This document shows, one piece after another, positions 7,887-15,143 of a stretch of DNA of 64,000 nt. The position numbers and the translations under genes are program-made. How positions within the stretch are numbered: the first letter of the stretch is position 1; each line of letters starts with the position of its first letter. The notes beneath the pieces were generated by a model. That model did not search any database and had not been told where the DNA came from. It saw only the letters and a program-made list of their open reading frames with translations. Origin of the DNA: DATKRB01 sp036501425 (GTDB lineage Bacteria > Actinomycetota > Acidimicrobiia > Acidimicrobiales > RAAP-2); contig DASYAI010000046.1 of assembly GCA_036501425.1 (NCBI GenBank), forward strand, positions 8,282 through 72,281. Reading direction: 5' to 3'.

Positions 7887-8270
7887 TCAACTGGCCCCCG
7901 TGGTGACCCGTGCCGGTGCCCGGGTCCGGACGGGAGCGGTCGTGGGCGGGACCAGGGTGGTCGAGGTCGGCGACGACGTGCTCGTGGCCGGGGATGCCGG
8001 GTTGGCGGTCGAGCCCGATGGTGTCGTTGTCGTCGTGGTACTCGAGGCGGTGGACGTCCCGGCCCCCGCTTGCACCCCCGCGCCCGCCGACGATGCGGCC
8101 TGATGCCCCGGGAGCGCCCGGCCGAGGTAGAGGCCCAGCCCGACCACCAACGCGGTCGTGCCCAGCACCACCCTGCGGGTCAGGTACGAGACCCGGCGCA
8201 GCGACGCGTCCCGGCGGGCCCGAGGGGCGGGGGCGCCGGGGGCCACTCGCTTGTCCCGCGTGGGGTCCAT
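7887..8270 (-). CDS. Single-pass membrane protein with Ser/Thr/Pro-rich stalk ending in TTGAS
   Basis: A 127-residue protein: a basic, Pro/Ala-rich N-terminus, one transmembrane helix (VVLGTTALVVGLGLYLG), then about 70 extracytoplasmic residues dominated by Thr, Ser, Ala and Pro. The C-terminus ends ...PARVTTGAS. Actinobacterial FMN_bind proteins partnered with ApbE have the same anchor-plus-stalk design followed by a domain carrying an SGAT flavinylation motif; here that domain is absent and only a TGAS-like end remains. The ATG is fixed by a TACCGT box 6 bases upstream. It is the first gene of the redox operon. Truncated flavoprotein, minimal flavin carrier or unrelated stalk are all possible. 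Confidence 0.7.
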   Translation of the reverse strand: MDPTRDKRVAPGAPAPRARRDASLRRVSYLTRRVVLGTTALVVGLGLYLGRALPGHQAASSAGAGVQAGAGTSTASSTTTTTTPSGSTANPASPATSTSSPTSTTLVPPTTAPVRTRAPARVTTGAS

Positions 8271-8276
8271 GCCTGC

Positions 8277-8282
8277 ACGGTA
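8277..8282 (-). promoter_or_regulatory. -10 box of the redox operon
   Basis: TACCGT on the minus strand lies 6 bases before the ATG at 8270, suggesting a leaderless mRNA covering the five genes 8270 to 4615. The upstream 8283-8353 stretch is less GC-rich than its surroundings; no convincing -35 at standard spacing was found. Confidence 0.45.
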
Positions 8283-8353
8283 CGGGGGCTGCCTGAAGAC
8301 AATGTGAAAGCGCGGGCCCACAACCTAAGAAGTCGTGAAGGATTCGAGGAAAC

Positions 8354-9157
8354 TCACGCCGGCGGCGCTGGTCCGAAGCGCTGCTGGACATCTCGGTGGG
8401 TGACGCTCAGGTAGCCGACGAGGGCGATGATGACCACGACGAGGAACAGGGCGATCCGTCCGTCGCCCCATCCGAGGCCGCTGAGCGCGGTGGGCTTGCC
8501 CACCCAGTCGGCGAACGACGCCCCGAGGGGCCGGGTGACGACGTAGGCGAACCAGAACGCCGGCACCGGGTGCAACCCGAACCATCGGTAACCGCTGGCC
8601 GGGACGAGCATGATGCCGGCGAAGAGGAGGATCGAGAGGCCGTAGCCGAGGTGCAACGTGCTCGCCGTCAGGTCACCGACCGCCGTGCCCATGGCGAAGG
8701 TGGCCACGACCGCGGCCCAGTAGAAGGCTTCCCGCCGAACGGTGTCGATGGTGTGGATGGAGAGGGTCGCCTCGGTCCGGTACCAGGCGACGAAGACGGC
8801 ACCGAGGATGACCGCGTAGAGCACCGACGACGCGACGTAGGGGACGTGGAAGCCGACGTGCAGGACGTCGGCGGCCATGGTGCCGAAGACGCCGACGCCG
8901 GCGACGGCCAACCAGTAGGACCACGCGACGTAGCGGCGCCTCGAGAACTGCACCACCAGGGCGACGCAGAAACCGACGAACCCGAGGCCGACTGCCGGGA
9001 CCGGGTGCAGCGTCTTGACCAAAAAGTCCGACGACGCCTCGCCCATGGCGGTCGACAGCGCCTTGATCGTCCAGAAGTAGGCGGTCACCTCGGGGACGCG
9101 TACCGCACCGGGCGCCGCCCGGGTCGCCGACAGCGCGGTGGCTCGATCGGAGGCCAT
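8354..9157 (-). CDS. COG4705-type repeat membrane protein
   Basis: A 267-residue multi-pass protein with about eight hydrophobic segments. The start VPEVTAYFWTIKALSTAMGE...FLVKTLHPV and the repeated pattern MGTAVGDLTASTLHLGYG and PLGASFADWVGKP are the internal repeats of the COG4705 family, widespread membrane proteins of unknown function. The conserved acidic/polar residues within helices (GEASSDF, GDLTA, SFADW) suggest an ion or substrate path. The ATG lies 2 bases after the stop of the upstream glycosyltransferase gene, so the two are probably co-transcribed. Confidence 0.85.
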   Translation of the reverse strand: MASDRATALSATRAAPGAVRVPEVTAYFWTIKALSTAMGEASSDFLVKTLHPVPAVGLGFVGFCVALVVQFSRRRYVAWSYWLAVAGVGVFGTMAADVLHVGFHVPYVASSVLYAVILGAVFVAWYRTEATLSIHTIDTVRREAFYWAAVVATFAMGTAVGDLTASTLHLGYGLSILLFAGIMLVPASGYRWFGLHPVPAFWFAYVVTRPLGASFADWVGKPTALSGLGWGDGRIALFLVVVIIALVGYLSVTHRDVQQRFGPAPPA

Positions 9158-9159
9158 GG

Positions 9160-10257
9160 TCAGGCGGCGGGCTCCGGGGCCATGGCCCGGTAATGGGAGC
9201 GGTAGGCCGCGGCGAGCGCGGAGAAGGTCGAGGTCTTGACCCGGGCCAGGCCGGCGTCCACGTGCCACTGACGGAGCACCGGGTCGTCGAGCAGGCGGGC
9301 CATCGCCTGCGCCAGGGCTTCCGGGTCACCGGGCGGGACGAGGATCGCGGCGTCGTCGGCCACCAGGCGGTAGGGGGGAAGGTCGGAGGCGACCACGGCG
9401 GTCCCGGCGGCCATCGCCTCGAGGAGGACCAGGCCGAACGACTCGCCACCGAGCGAGGGGGCGATGAACAGGTCGGCGCCGATCAGCTCGGCCGCCACCG
9501 CGTCGTCGTCCACTGCGCCCAGCCAGGTCACCCCGGGCAGGTGCTGGAACCTCGACTGGAGGCGGGCTCGTGCCGGCCCGTCGCCGACGATCCGCACCTG
9601 GACGTCGCGCCCCAACAGGTGGACCGCCAGAAGCAGGGTGACCAATCCCTTGCGCAGCTCGTGACGACCGACGAAGCAGATGACCGGGCCCGGGCGGTCG
9701 CCCTTGGCCTCAGGGGGGCGGCCGAAGCGGGCCGGGTCCACCGCGTTGCCGAGCAGGAAGGGCTCGGCGCATCCCCGGGCCACCGCGGCCAGGGTGGCCG
9801 CCGCCGCCGGCGACACGGCCACCAGTCGTTGGATGTCCCCGGCTATCGGACCGAGGATGGGGCGCAGGGCTCGGTACCAGGTTCCCGCGCCGGCCCGATG
9901 GAAGGTCGCGATCACCGGGGCCACCGCCGTCAGGGTGGCGGCAAGCGCCGGGCCCGGCACGAAGGGCTCGTGCACGTGGACGACGTCGGGGGCAAAGGCG
10001 CGCAGGGCCCGGCGGGTTTTCCAGATGGCCTGGGGTGAGATGGCGACCGGGGCACGGGAGCCGTTCGCCGGGACCCCGATGCTCCGGCCCACCGGGACGA
10101 ACCGCCATCCCCGGTCCTCCAGCTCGCCCGGTCGACCCGGCGCGATCACGAGCACGTCCTCGTCCAAGTCGACCAGCGCGCTGGCCAGGCCGAGGACCTG
10201 CTGTTGGACACCCCCCGGCACCGTCAGCCGGTACGGCGACACCAGCGCGATCCGCAT
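9160..10257 (-). CDS. GT4 glycosyltransferase, PimA-like
   Basis: A 365-residue GT-B enzyme. The N-terminal MRIALVSPYRLTVPGGVQQQ and GVPANGSRAPVAISP closely follow the PimA pattern (phosphatidylinositol mannosyltransferase, VPGGVQ and VPIPYNGSV). HVHEPFVPG, TFHRAGAG, VGRHELRKGL and the donor-site GGESFGLVLLEAMAAGTAVVAS complete the fold. It probably transfers a GDP- or UDP-activated sugar, likely mannose, to a membrane acceptor. I chose the ATG at 10257; an upstream in-frame start at 10302 would add 15 basic residues. Mannose activation genes lie elsewhere in the window. Confidence 0.86.
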   Translation of the reverse strand: MRIALVSPYRLTVPGGVQQQVLGLASALVDLDEDVLVIAPGRPGELEDRGWRFVPVGRSIGVPANGSRAPVAISPQAIWKTRRALRAFAPDVVHVHEPFVPGPALAATLTAVAPVIATFHRAGAGTWYRALRPILGPIAGDIQRLVAVSPAAAATLAAVARGCAEPFLLGNAVDPARFGRPPEAKGDRPGPVICFVGRHELRKGLVTLLLAVHLLGRDVQVRIVGDGPARARLQSRFQHLPGVTWLGAVDDDAVAAELIGADLFIAPSLGGESFGLVLLEAMAAGTAVVASDLPPYRLVADDAAILVPPGDPEALAQAMARLLDDPVLRQWHVDAGLARVKTSTFSALAAAYRSHYRAMAPEPAA

Positions 10258-10441
10258 CAGTGGCCGCAGTCGCTCGCCGGGGGAGCGACGAGCGCCGGAC
10301 ATCGTGGTCGGTCAGTACGGCTCACGCCGGGACGTCCTTGGGGGCCAAGGCCGCCACCGGCACCGCGATGCGACAGCGGAGCCCGCGAGCGACGGCACGA
10401 GGACCACGGTACGGATCGGCGGCTGCGGGATCGACGCCCCA

Positions 10442-10473
10442 GAGGATGATCTTGGCGCCCGGGGTTCATCCTC
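10442..10473. repeat. Inverted repeat in intergenic region
   Basis: GAGGATGA (10442-10449) and TCATCCTC (10466-10473) are perfect 8-bp arms around a 16-base spacer. The arms are noticeably less GC-rich than the surroundings. A transcription-factor site or hairpin for the leftward glycosyltransferase operon is possible. Confidence 0.45.
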
Positions 10474-10533
10474 AAGTCGCAACTCGGGGCGGCCCACGGA
10501 CGGCCCCGGGCCGGCGGCTCGCGGACGGCGTCG

Positions 10534-10587
10534 CGCCGCTGGCGCAGCCGGCGTAGCTGGCGCCGCTAGCGCAGCCGGCGTAGCTGC
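10534..10587. repeat. 27-bp tandem duplication
   Basis: Units 10534-10560 and 10561-10587 differ at only two positions (core CGCAGCCGGCGTAGCTG). Each contains self-complementary GC stretches. Noncoding on both strands as far as I can judge. Confidence 0.7.
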
Positions 10588-10695
10588 GCAGCCGGCGCCG
10601 GCAGCTTCGGACCCATCCGTCGGGACGGTCGGGACCGGTCGCCCGGCTGGTCGAGGGCTACGATCCGGGGCGGGAAGGCGCAGAAGGGGTGGCCG

Positions 10696-11094
10696 ATGCT
10701 GGGCGTCACATGGGGCACCGGACAGGTCGTGCTGGACATGCTCTGGTTCTTCCTGTTCGTCGTCGAGATATGGCTGATCGTCACCGTGTTCGTCGACATC
10801 TTTCGCCGCCACGACATGAAGGGCTGGCTGAAGGCGTTCTGGGTGGTCTTCGTCGTCGTGGTCCCCCTGGCCGGCATCGTCTTGTACCTGATCATCTACG
10901 GCAGCGAGATGAGGGTGCATGCGCTCCAGGCGGCCCGCCGTCAGGAGGCGACGTTCGGCTCGTCGGGGGTCCCCCGGGCCGGTGGATCGGGCGGCCTGGT
11001 CGACGACCTCCATCGCCTGGTCGAGCTCCGAGAGCGCGGTGTCATCACCGACGAGGAGTTCGATCGGATCAAGGGCCGGATCCTCGACGTGTGA
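10696..11094 (+). CDS. PLDc_N / SHOCT-domain small membrane protein
   Basis: A 132-residue protein with two transmembrane helices (about 11-33 and 45-67) forming a PLDc_N-type hairpin (FFLFVVEIWLIVTVFVDIFRR...WLKAFWVVFVVVVPLAGIVLYLI), then a soluble linker and a C-terminal SHOCT motif (LHRLVELRERGVITDEEFDRIKGRIL). SHOCT segments are short helical modules often found at the ends of membrane or oligomerising proteins. Function is unknown; such proteins are common near stress and envelope genes. AAGGGG lies 7 bases before the ATG. Confidence 0.88.
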   Translation: MLGVTWGTGQVVLDMLWFFLFVVEIWLIVTVFVDIFRRHDMKGWLKAFWVVFVVVVPLAGIVLYLIIYGSEMRVHALQAARRQEATFGSSGVPRAGGSGGLVDDLHRLVELRERGVITDEEFDRIKGRILDV

Positions 11095-11185
11095 GCGGCC
11101 GGCGGCCGGTCACTTCCCGACCCGCGCCGCGCCGGGCGCTGGTGCTGCGGCCAGCTCGAGCTGGTCGGGCGATCCCGATGGGCAG

Positions 11186-11230
11186 GGTTACGTCGCGGTG
11201 GCAGATGCGCACGGTTACGTCGTGGTGGCA
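11186..11230. repeat. Imperfect direct repeat, 27-base spacing
   Basis: An 18-base block, GGTTACGTCGNGGTGGCA, occurs at 11186-11203 and 11213-11230 with one difference; start-to-start distance is 27 bases, the same period as the tandem repeat on the other side of the PLDc_N gene. The 11095-11340 gap holds nothing else recognisable. Confidence 0.6.
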
Positions 11231-11340
11231 TCAGCCCGCGTGGGATCAGACCGCACGGTGGGATCGGTCGGCGGCGACGCCCCCGACCACGGCACCATGG
11301 CCGTCCGGCCGCTGAACGCCCCGATCGTGGCGGCGTCGGG

Positions 11341-11784
11341 ATGATGATCCCGCCGAGCCCCGTGCGCCTACCGGTGGCCCGGTCGGACTGGTCCGGTCTG
11401 TTGCTGCCGGTGTTCGAGCCGGCCCGGGTCCCGCCGCCCGAGCGGCCGTGGACCCGGTCGCAGTGGCAGCGGATCGCCGCTGGGGCCCTGCCTGAGGCGA
11501 CTGACGGCCGGTGGCTCGCCTTCGTCGAGCACGACCGTCTCTACTTGCACCGGGCCGCCACCGGAAGCGGGATCTACGAGGTCCAGTTCGAGCGCCGGGG
11601 TCTGGGCCGCCGGATCGTCGAGGTCCTCGTGAGCACGAGCCGGTTCGAGTACCGGCGCTCGAGCGACGAGTGCGAGACCCTGCACGTCGAGGCGGTCATC
11701 GAGACGTTCCTGCTCCGGCGCAACGTGCCCGACAAATGGCGGATGCTCACCACCTTGCGCTCAGCGGAGAGCTCGGCGCCGTAG
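11341..11784 (+). CDS. Conserved hypothetical protein
   Basis: A 147-residue soluble protein. The middle (RWLAFVEHDRLYLHRAATGSGIYEVQFERRG) resembles small actinobacterial proteins with a 'W..f.e...lylHRswTG..iy.v.f' signature often found fused to or beside other domains. No catalytic motif or membrane segment is evident. Two consecutive ATG codons open the frame; the first is used here. It lies between the SHOCT protein and the PilZ protein on the same strand but with gaps of 246 and 152 bases. Function unknown. Confidence 0.7.
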   Translation: MMIPPSPVRLPVARSDWSGLLLPVFEPARVPPPERPWTRSQWQRIAAGALPEATDGRWLAFVEHDRLYLHRAATGSGIYEVQFERRGLGRRIVEVLVSTSRFEYRRSSDECETLHVEAVIETFLLRRNVPDKWRMLTTLRSAESSAP

Positions 11785-11936
11785 GCCCAGGAACCACCTG
11801 CTCGCAACCGCCCCGCAACCCGAACGGATAGGCGTCCTCGCGAGAGTGGGTGGCCGGGGCGGCGGGAGCGGTCAGCCGCGGCAACGGCGGGCAAACGGCG
11901 GGCAGCGGCAACAGAGCGGGAAGCGATGGTCAGGCG

Positions 11937-12290
11937 ATGAAGTTGCGCCGGCGCAGGGTGCCACGGCAGAGCGCCGACTGGTTCGGCAAGTGCCTGGTCG
12001 ACGACGATCCCGAAGGGGCGTGGTACGAGTGCCGGGTGGTCGACGTGTCCATCCTCGGGGCGGGGATCGAGGTCTTCGGCTTCACCGGCCGGGTCACGGT
12101 GGGCCAGCGCCTGGTGCTGGAGGTCCAGACCCCCGAGGGTGACTCGGTCACGGTGCACCTCGTGGGGGAGGTCAAGAACGTCGGCTCGGCCCCCCGGGGC
12201 CGGCTTCGCATCGGGGTCGAGTTCACCGAGCTCTCCGACGGCGAACGGTCGATCGTCGGCGTGATCCAGCGGATGCGCATGGCCTGGTGA
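11937..12290 (+). CDS. PilZ-domain protein (c-di-GMP receptor)
   Basis: A 117-residue single-domain PilZ protein. Both binding elements are visible: the N-terminal arginine motif RRRRVPR (res. 4-10, RxxxR) and DVSILGAG (36-43, DxSxxG). PilZ domains bind c-di-GMP and switch partner proteins. The frame is open further upstream, but that stretch is low-complexity Gly/Ala and the ATG at 11937 begins the domain. A partner could be the GT2-EAL synthase encoded at 16.7-19.8 kb; no direct link is shown. The gene converges with the next one at a 13-base gap. Confidence 0.87.
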   Translation: MKLRRRRVPRQSADWFGKCLVDDDPEGAWYECRVVDVSILGAGIEVFGFTGRVTVGQRLVLEVQTPEGDSVTVHLVGEVKNVGSAPRGRLRIGVEFTELSDGERSIVGVIQRMRMAW

Positions 12291-12303
12291 GCGCGCTCGA
12301 CGA

Positions 12304-12603
12304 TCAGACCACCCCGAAGTCCTCGGGCCATTCGGCCACCAGGCCCTCCAGCCAGGCGACCTCGCCTCGGAACTCCTCCACCACGTCGCGGATCTCGCGC
12401 AGGCGGTCGGCCAGGCCGCACGATTCGATCTGGCGGGGATCGACCTGCTCGAGCGCGGCCAGGGTGTTCCATACCGGGGGCAGCTCGGCCAGGCTGGCAC
12501 GCAGCGCATCCCGAGCGCCGGTCAGGTGGGCGAGCACCTCGACCGCCTCGTCGGTCGCCCTGCGGTAGGCCGCCGGGCCCGGGTCGGCCTCAGGTCGCGC
12601 CAC
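12304..12603 (-). CDS. Small helical hypothetical protein
   Basis: 99 residues, mostly helical and acidic (DEAVEVLAHLTGARDALRASL...REIRDVVEEFRGEVAWLEGLVAEWPEDFGVV). No membrane segment and no known family. The GTG start is supported by a TAGAGT box exactly 6 bases upstream. Confidence 0.72.
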   Translation of the reverse strand: MARPEADPGPAAYRRATDEAVEVLAHLTGARDALRASLAELPPVWNTLAALEQVDPRQIESCGLADRLREIRDVVEEFRGEVAWLEGLVAEWPEDFGVV

Positions 12604-12609
12604 GGCCGG

Positions 12610-12615
12610 ACTCTA
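12610..12615 (-). promoter_or_regulatory. -10 box, leaderless small hypothetical gene
   Basis: TAGAGT on the minus strand, 6 bases before the GTG at 12603. Confidence 0.42.
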
Positions 12616-12687
12616 CCCCGCGGGCCGCCCCGGGACCGGGGGCGCCGCCGGAATGCCTGGTGCCATTGCTGCGGGCGCGTCGGGCGG

Positions 12688-12693
12688 TAGCCT
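12688..12693 (+). promoter_or_regulatory. -10 box deciding the GlsB-like start
   Basis: TAGCCT is followed by 6 bases and then GTG at 12700. A GTG at 12694 directly abuts the box and would be too close to be transcribed, so 12700 is preferred. Confidence 0.45.
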
Positions 12694-12699
12694 GTGGTC

Positions 12700-13044
12700 G
12701 TGCTCCTCGTCCTGCTCGCGGTGGTGGTGATCCTCTTCGTGGTGCTGCCCATCGCCGGTCTGGCCGTCTGGGCGCTGATCTCCACCGCGATCGTCGGTCT
12801 GGTCATGGGTGCGCTCGGCCGCCTGGTGGTGCCCGGCACCCAGCCGATCGGCCTGCTCGCCACCCTGCTCCTCGGGCTGGGCGGTGCGATCGTCGGCAGC
12901 TTCGTCGGCCACGTCGTCCACGTGGGCCACCTGCTCACGCTCCTGCTGGAGGTGGCGGCGTCGGCGGTGCTGGTCGGCGGCTACTCGGTCCGCGAGCGCC
13001 GGCTCCACGGTGCCAGCGGCGGCCGACGCTCCGAGCTCACCTGA
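12700..13044 (+). CDS. GlsB/YeaQ/YmgE-type membrane protein
   Basis: About 114 residues with three hydrophobic segments. TAIVGLVMGALGRLVVPG...GLLATLLLGLGGAIVGSFVG is the glycine-rich core of the transglycosylase-associated / YeaQ stress-membrane family. Members are often induced by general stress; their molecular role is unclear. This copy has an extra N-terminal helix. It stands alone between divergent and convergent neighbours. Confidence 0.82.
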   Translation: MLLVLLAVVVILFVVLPIAGLAVWALISTAIVGLVMGALGRLVVPGTQPIGLLATLLLGLGGAIVGSFVGHVVHVGHLLTLLLEVAASAVLVGGYSVRERRLHGASGGRRSELT

Positions 13045-13080
13045 GGCACGCGGCACCGGCTGCGCCGGCGACCAGCGTGC

Positions 13081-13704
13081 TCACCACCGGTCCCAGTGCA
13101 CGATCTCTTCGAGCGCCTTGCGGGGGCCGGCCCGGAAGTCGGTGCCGATCGTGTGGGCGACCGGGATGAGTCCGGCCTGGGCGCAGCGATCGAACGGGAT
13201 GTCGAGCACCGCCGCCGCGTCCTGCTCGTGGGCGAGGTGGATGGTGGTCCAGGCGGTCCCGAGGCCCCGGCTGCGGGCGGCGAGCATGAAGCTCCAGACG
13301 GCGGGGAGGATCGACCCCCAGTACCCCGCCTGGTTCGCCGGTCCCGGGTCGGGACGTCCCCACTGGCACGGGACGAGCAGCACCGGCACCTCGTGGAGGT
13401 GTTGGGCGAGATGGGCGGCGGAGGACCACACCCGGCGGCCGGCGTCGTCCATGGCCGCGCCGGCGTCGGGGGAGTAGGCGTTGCCGAAGCCCCGGTTGTA
13501 GATCTCGGCCAGCTGGGCCTTGCGGTCCGGGTCGGTGACGAACACCCAGTGCCACCGCTGGCTGTTGGATCCCGAGGGGGCCTGCACGGCGAGCTGGAGG
13601 CAGTCGAGCAGGACCTCGCGCTCGACCGGGCGCGTCAGGTCGAGCCGGGTCCGGACGGCCCGGGTGGTCGAGAGCAGCTCGTCGGGGGTCTGGGGGATCG
13701 GCAT
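13081..13704 (-). CDS. Nitroreductase family protein (long form)
   Basis: 207 residues of the nitroreductase fold: RAVRTRLDLTRPV (res. 15-27) and QAPSGSNSQRWHWVFVTD (41-58) bind FMN phosphate; SFMLAARSRGLGTAWTT (about 138-154) and PVAHTIGTDFR near the end complete the pocket. It is clearly different from the 171-residue nitroreductase at 146-661. The ATG is marked by a TAGCCT box 6 bases upstream. Cofactor and substrate are unknown; F420-related or xenobiotic reduction are both possible. Confidence 0.9.
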   Translation of the reverse strand: MPIPQTPDELLSTTRAVRTRLDLTRPVEREVLLDCLQLAVQAPSGSNSQRWHWVFVTDPDRKAQLAEIYNRGFGNAYSPDAGAAMDDAGRRVWSSAAHLAQHLHEVPVLLVPCQWGRPDPGPANQAGYWGSILPAVWSFMLAARSRGLGTAWTTIHLAHEQDAAAVLDIPFDRCAQAGLIPVAHTIGTDFRAGPRKALEEIVHWDRW

Positions 13705-13710
13705 GGGCGC

Positions 13711-13716
13711 AGGCTA
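13711..13716 (-). promoter_or_regulatory. -10 box, leaderless nitroreductase gene (long form)
   Basis: TAGCCT on the minus strand, 6 bases before the ATG at 13704. Confidence 0.45.
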
Positions 13717-13761
13717 CCGGCGGCCGCCGTGCGCCCCACGGGCCGTCGGCAGCGTGGCCGG

Positions 13762-14523
13762 TCAGGTGCTCAGGATCCGGGCGAAGCGGGCCTCCACCTC
13801 GACGAGACGCTCGGGATGGGTGAAGAGGTGCCGCCGCCCGGCGCGCACCGCGGCCACGATCTGCGCGGCGACCACGGCGGGGGATAGGACCCCGGGCTCG
13901 AGCGGGCCGGGCGGATCGTCGCTCCGCTCCACCGGGCGTCCGAGTGCGGTCGCCACCCGCCCGGGCATCACGACGGTCACGCCGATGTCGGCGCCGGCCT
14001 GCTCGAGGTCGGCCTGCAGGGTCTCGGACAGTGCCAGCAGCCCGTGCTTGGTGACGTTGTAGGGCGCGATCCCCGGCACCGGCACCACCGCCGCCATCGA
14101 GGCGACGTTCACCACGTGCCCGGGCCCCCCGGCGTCGATCATCGCCGGGACGAAGGAGCGGATCCCGTGGACGGCGCCCATCAGGTTCACGCCCACGACC
14201 TCGTGCCAGGTGTCCACCGGGATCTCCCACGCCCGCCCGGCGGCGACCACGCCGGCGTTGTTGCACAGCAGACCGACGGAGCCGAACGCCTCGTGGCTGC
14301 GGGCCGACAGGGCATCGACCGCGTCGGGATCGGCCACGTCGGTGGGGACGGCGACGACACTCGCACCGCTCGACCGCAGCCGGTCCGCCTGGACGCCGAG
14401 GCGGCGCTCGTCGCGGTCGGCGAGCACCAGTGGGCATCCCTCGGCCGCCAGCGCCTCGGCCAGGGCGAGCCCGATCCCGCTGGCAGCGCCGGTGATGACG
14501 GCCGCCTTGCTCCGTGGGTCCAT
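13762..14523 (-). CDS. Short-chain dehydrogenase/reductase
   Basis: 253-residue classical SDR. TGAASGIG (res. 11-18) binds NAD(P), CNNAG (88-92) is the stabilising loop, and the catalytic Ser, Tyr and Lys are in NVASMAAVVPVPGIAPYNVTKHG. MPGRVATAL is a good fit to the usual PG.v.T segment. Aspartate at the end of the second strand (LADRDER) suggests NAD preference. GGGGGC lies shortly before the ATG. Substrate unknown; members of this type act on alcohols, steroids or acyl-CoA derivatives. Confidence 0.92.
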   Translation of the reverse strand: MDPRSKAAVITGAASGIGLALAEALAAEGCPLVLADRDERRLGVQADRLRSSGASVVAVPTDVADPDAVDALSARSHEAFGSVGLLCNNAGVVAAGRAWEIPVDTWHEVVGVNLMGAVHGIRSFVPAMIDAGGPGHVVNVASMAAVVPVPGIAPYNVTKHGLLALSETLQADLEQAGADIGVTVVMPGRVATALGRPVERSDDPPGPLEPGVLSPAVVAAQIVAAVRAGRRHLFTHPERLVEVEARFARILST

Positions 14524-14594
14524 CCGCTGCCCCCTTCGATCGGTTGCCCGAGGGCGGCGACACTACATTGGCCCGCCGTGCAGGGGAGGGTCTG

Positions 14595-15143
14595 GTGAAC
14601 GCCCGACCGGCGCAGCCCGGCGACGCCGCGGCGCTGGCCGGCATCGTTCGGCGCGCCATCACCGAGGGCGCTGCCTCTGTCTACCGCGAGGACCAGATCG
14701 CGCAATGGGCCGGCTCGTTCTCGACGTCGAGGCTCCGTCGGGTGGTGGCGTCCACGTCGACCTTCGTGGTCGAGGAGGAAGGGGTTGCCGGGTTCGCCAC
14801 CCTGGTCGTGGGCGAGGCGGGGCGAGGCGAGCTCGACCTGCTCTACGTCGACCCCGATCGTTGGGATCGGGGGGTGGCCCGCTGTGCCGTCGAGGCGGTC
14901 GAGGCCGAGGCCCGGCACCGGGGGCTCGCCTGGCTCTGGGCCGACGCCTCCCTGCTGGCGGTGCCCGTCCTCGAGCACCTCGGGTACGTGGTGCAGCGCC
15001 GCTACGACAAGGCGCGGGGCTCGGTCACCTTTCCCAACACGTGGCTGGTGAAGGAGCTCGGCCGGTCGCGCCCGTCAGGAGTTGGTCGAACCGTTGTCGG
15101 TGGTCGGCTCACCGGGGATGGTGAAGAGGGCCTGCCACGGTGA
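14595..15143 (+). CDS. GNAT-family N-acetyltransferase
   Basis: 182 residues. The N-terminal half of the GNAT fold (RPAQPGDAAALAGIVRRAI), the central sheet (FVVEEEGVAGFATLVVGEAGRGELDLLYVDPDRWDRGVA) and the late YVVQRRYDKARG are typical; the acetyl-CoA loop is degenerate (RWDRGVAR in place of QxxGxG/A). The GTG has a strong GGGGAGG site 8 bases upstream. The family normally ends near WLVKELG; the last 25 residues run 69 bases into the convergent chitinase-like gene and look like a C-terminal readthrough extension. Confidence 0.85.
   Translation: MNARPAQPGDAAALAGIVRRAITEGAASVYREDQIAQWAGSFSTSRLRRVVASTSTFVVEEEGVAGFATLVVGEAGRGELDLLYVDPDRWDRGVARCAVEAVEAEARHRGLAWLWADASLLAVPVLEHLGYVVQRRYDKARGSVTFPNTWLVKELGRSRPSGVGRTVVGGRLTGDGEEGLPR

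Larger units (their letters stand above)
10258..10695. other. 438-bp intergenic region between divergent genes
   Basis: No convincing gene. It holds an inverted repeat (10442-10473), a tandem 27-bp repeat (10534-10587) and, near the right end, a TACGAT -10 candidate (10659-10664) plus an AAGGGG ribosome-binding site (10684-10689) for the rightward gene at 10696. Confidence 0.6.
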
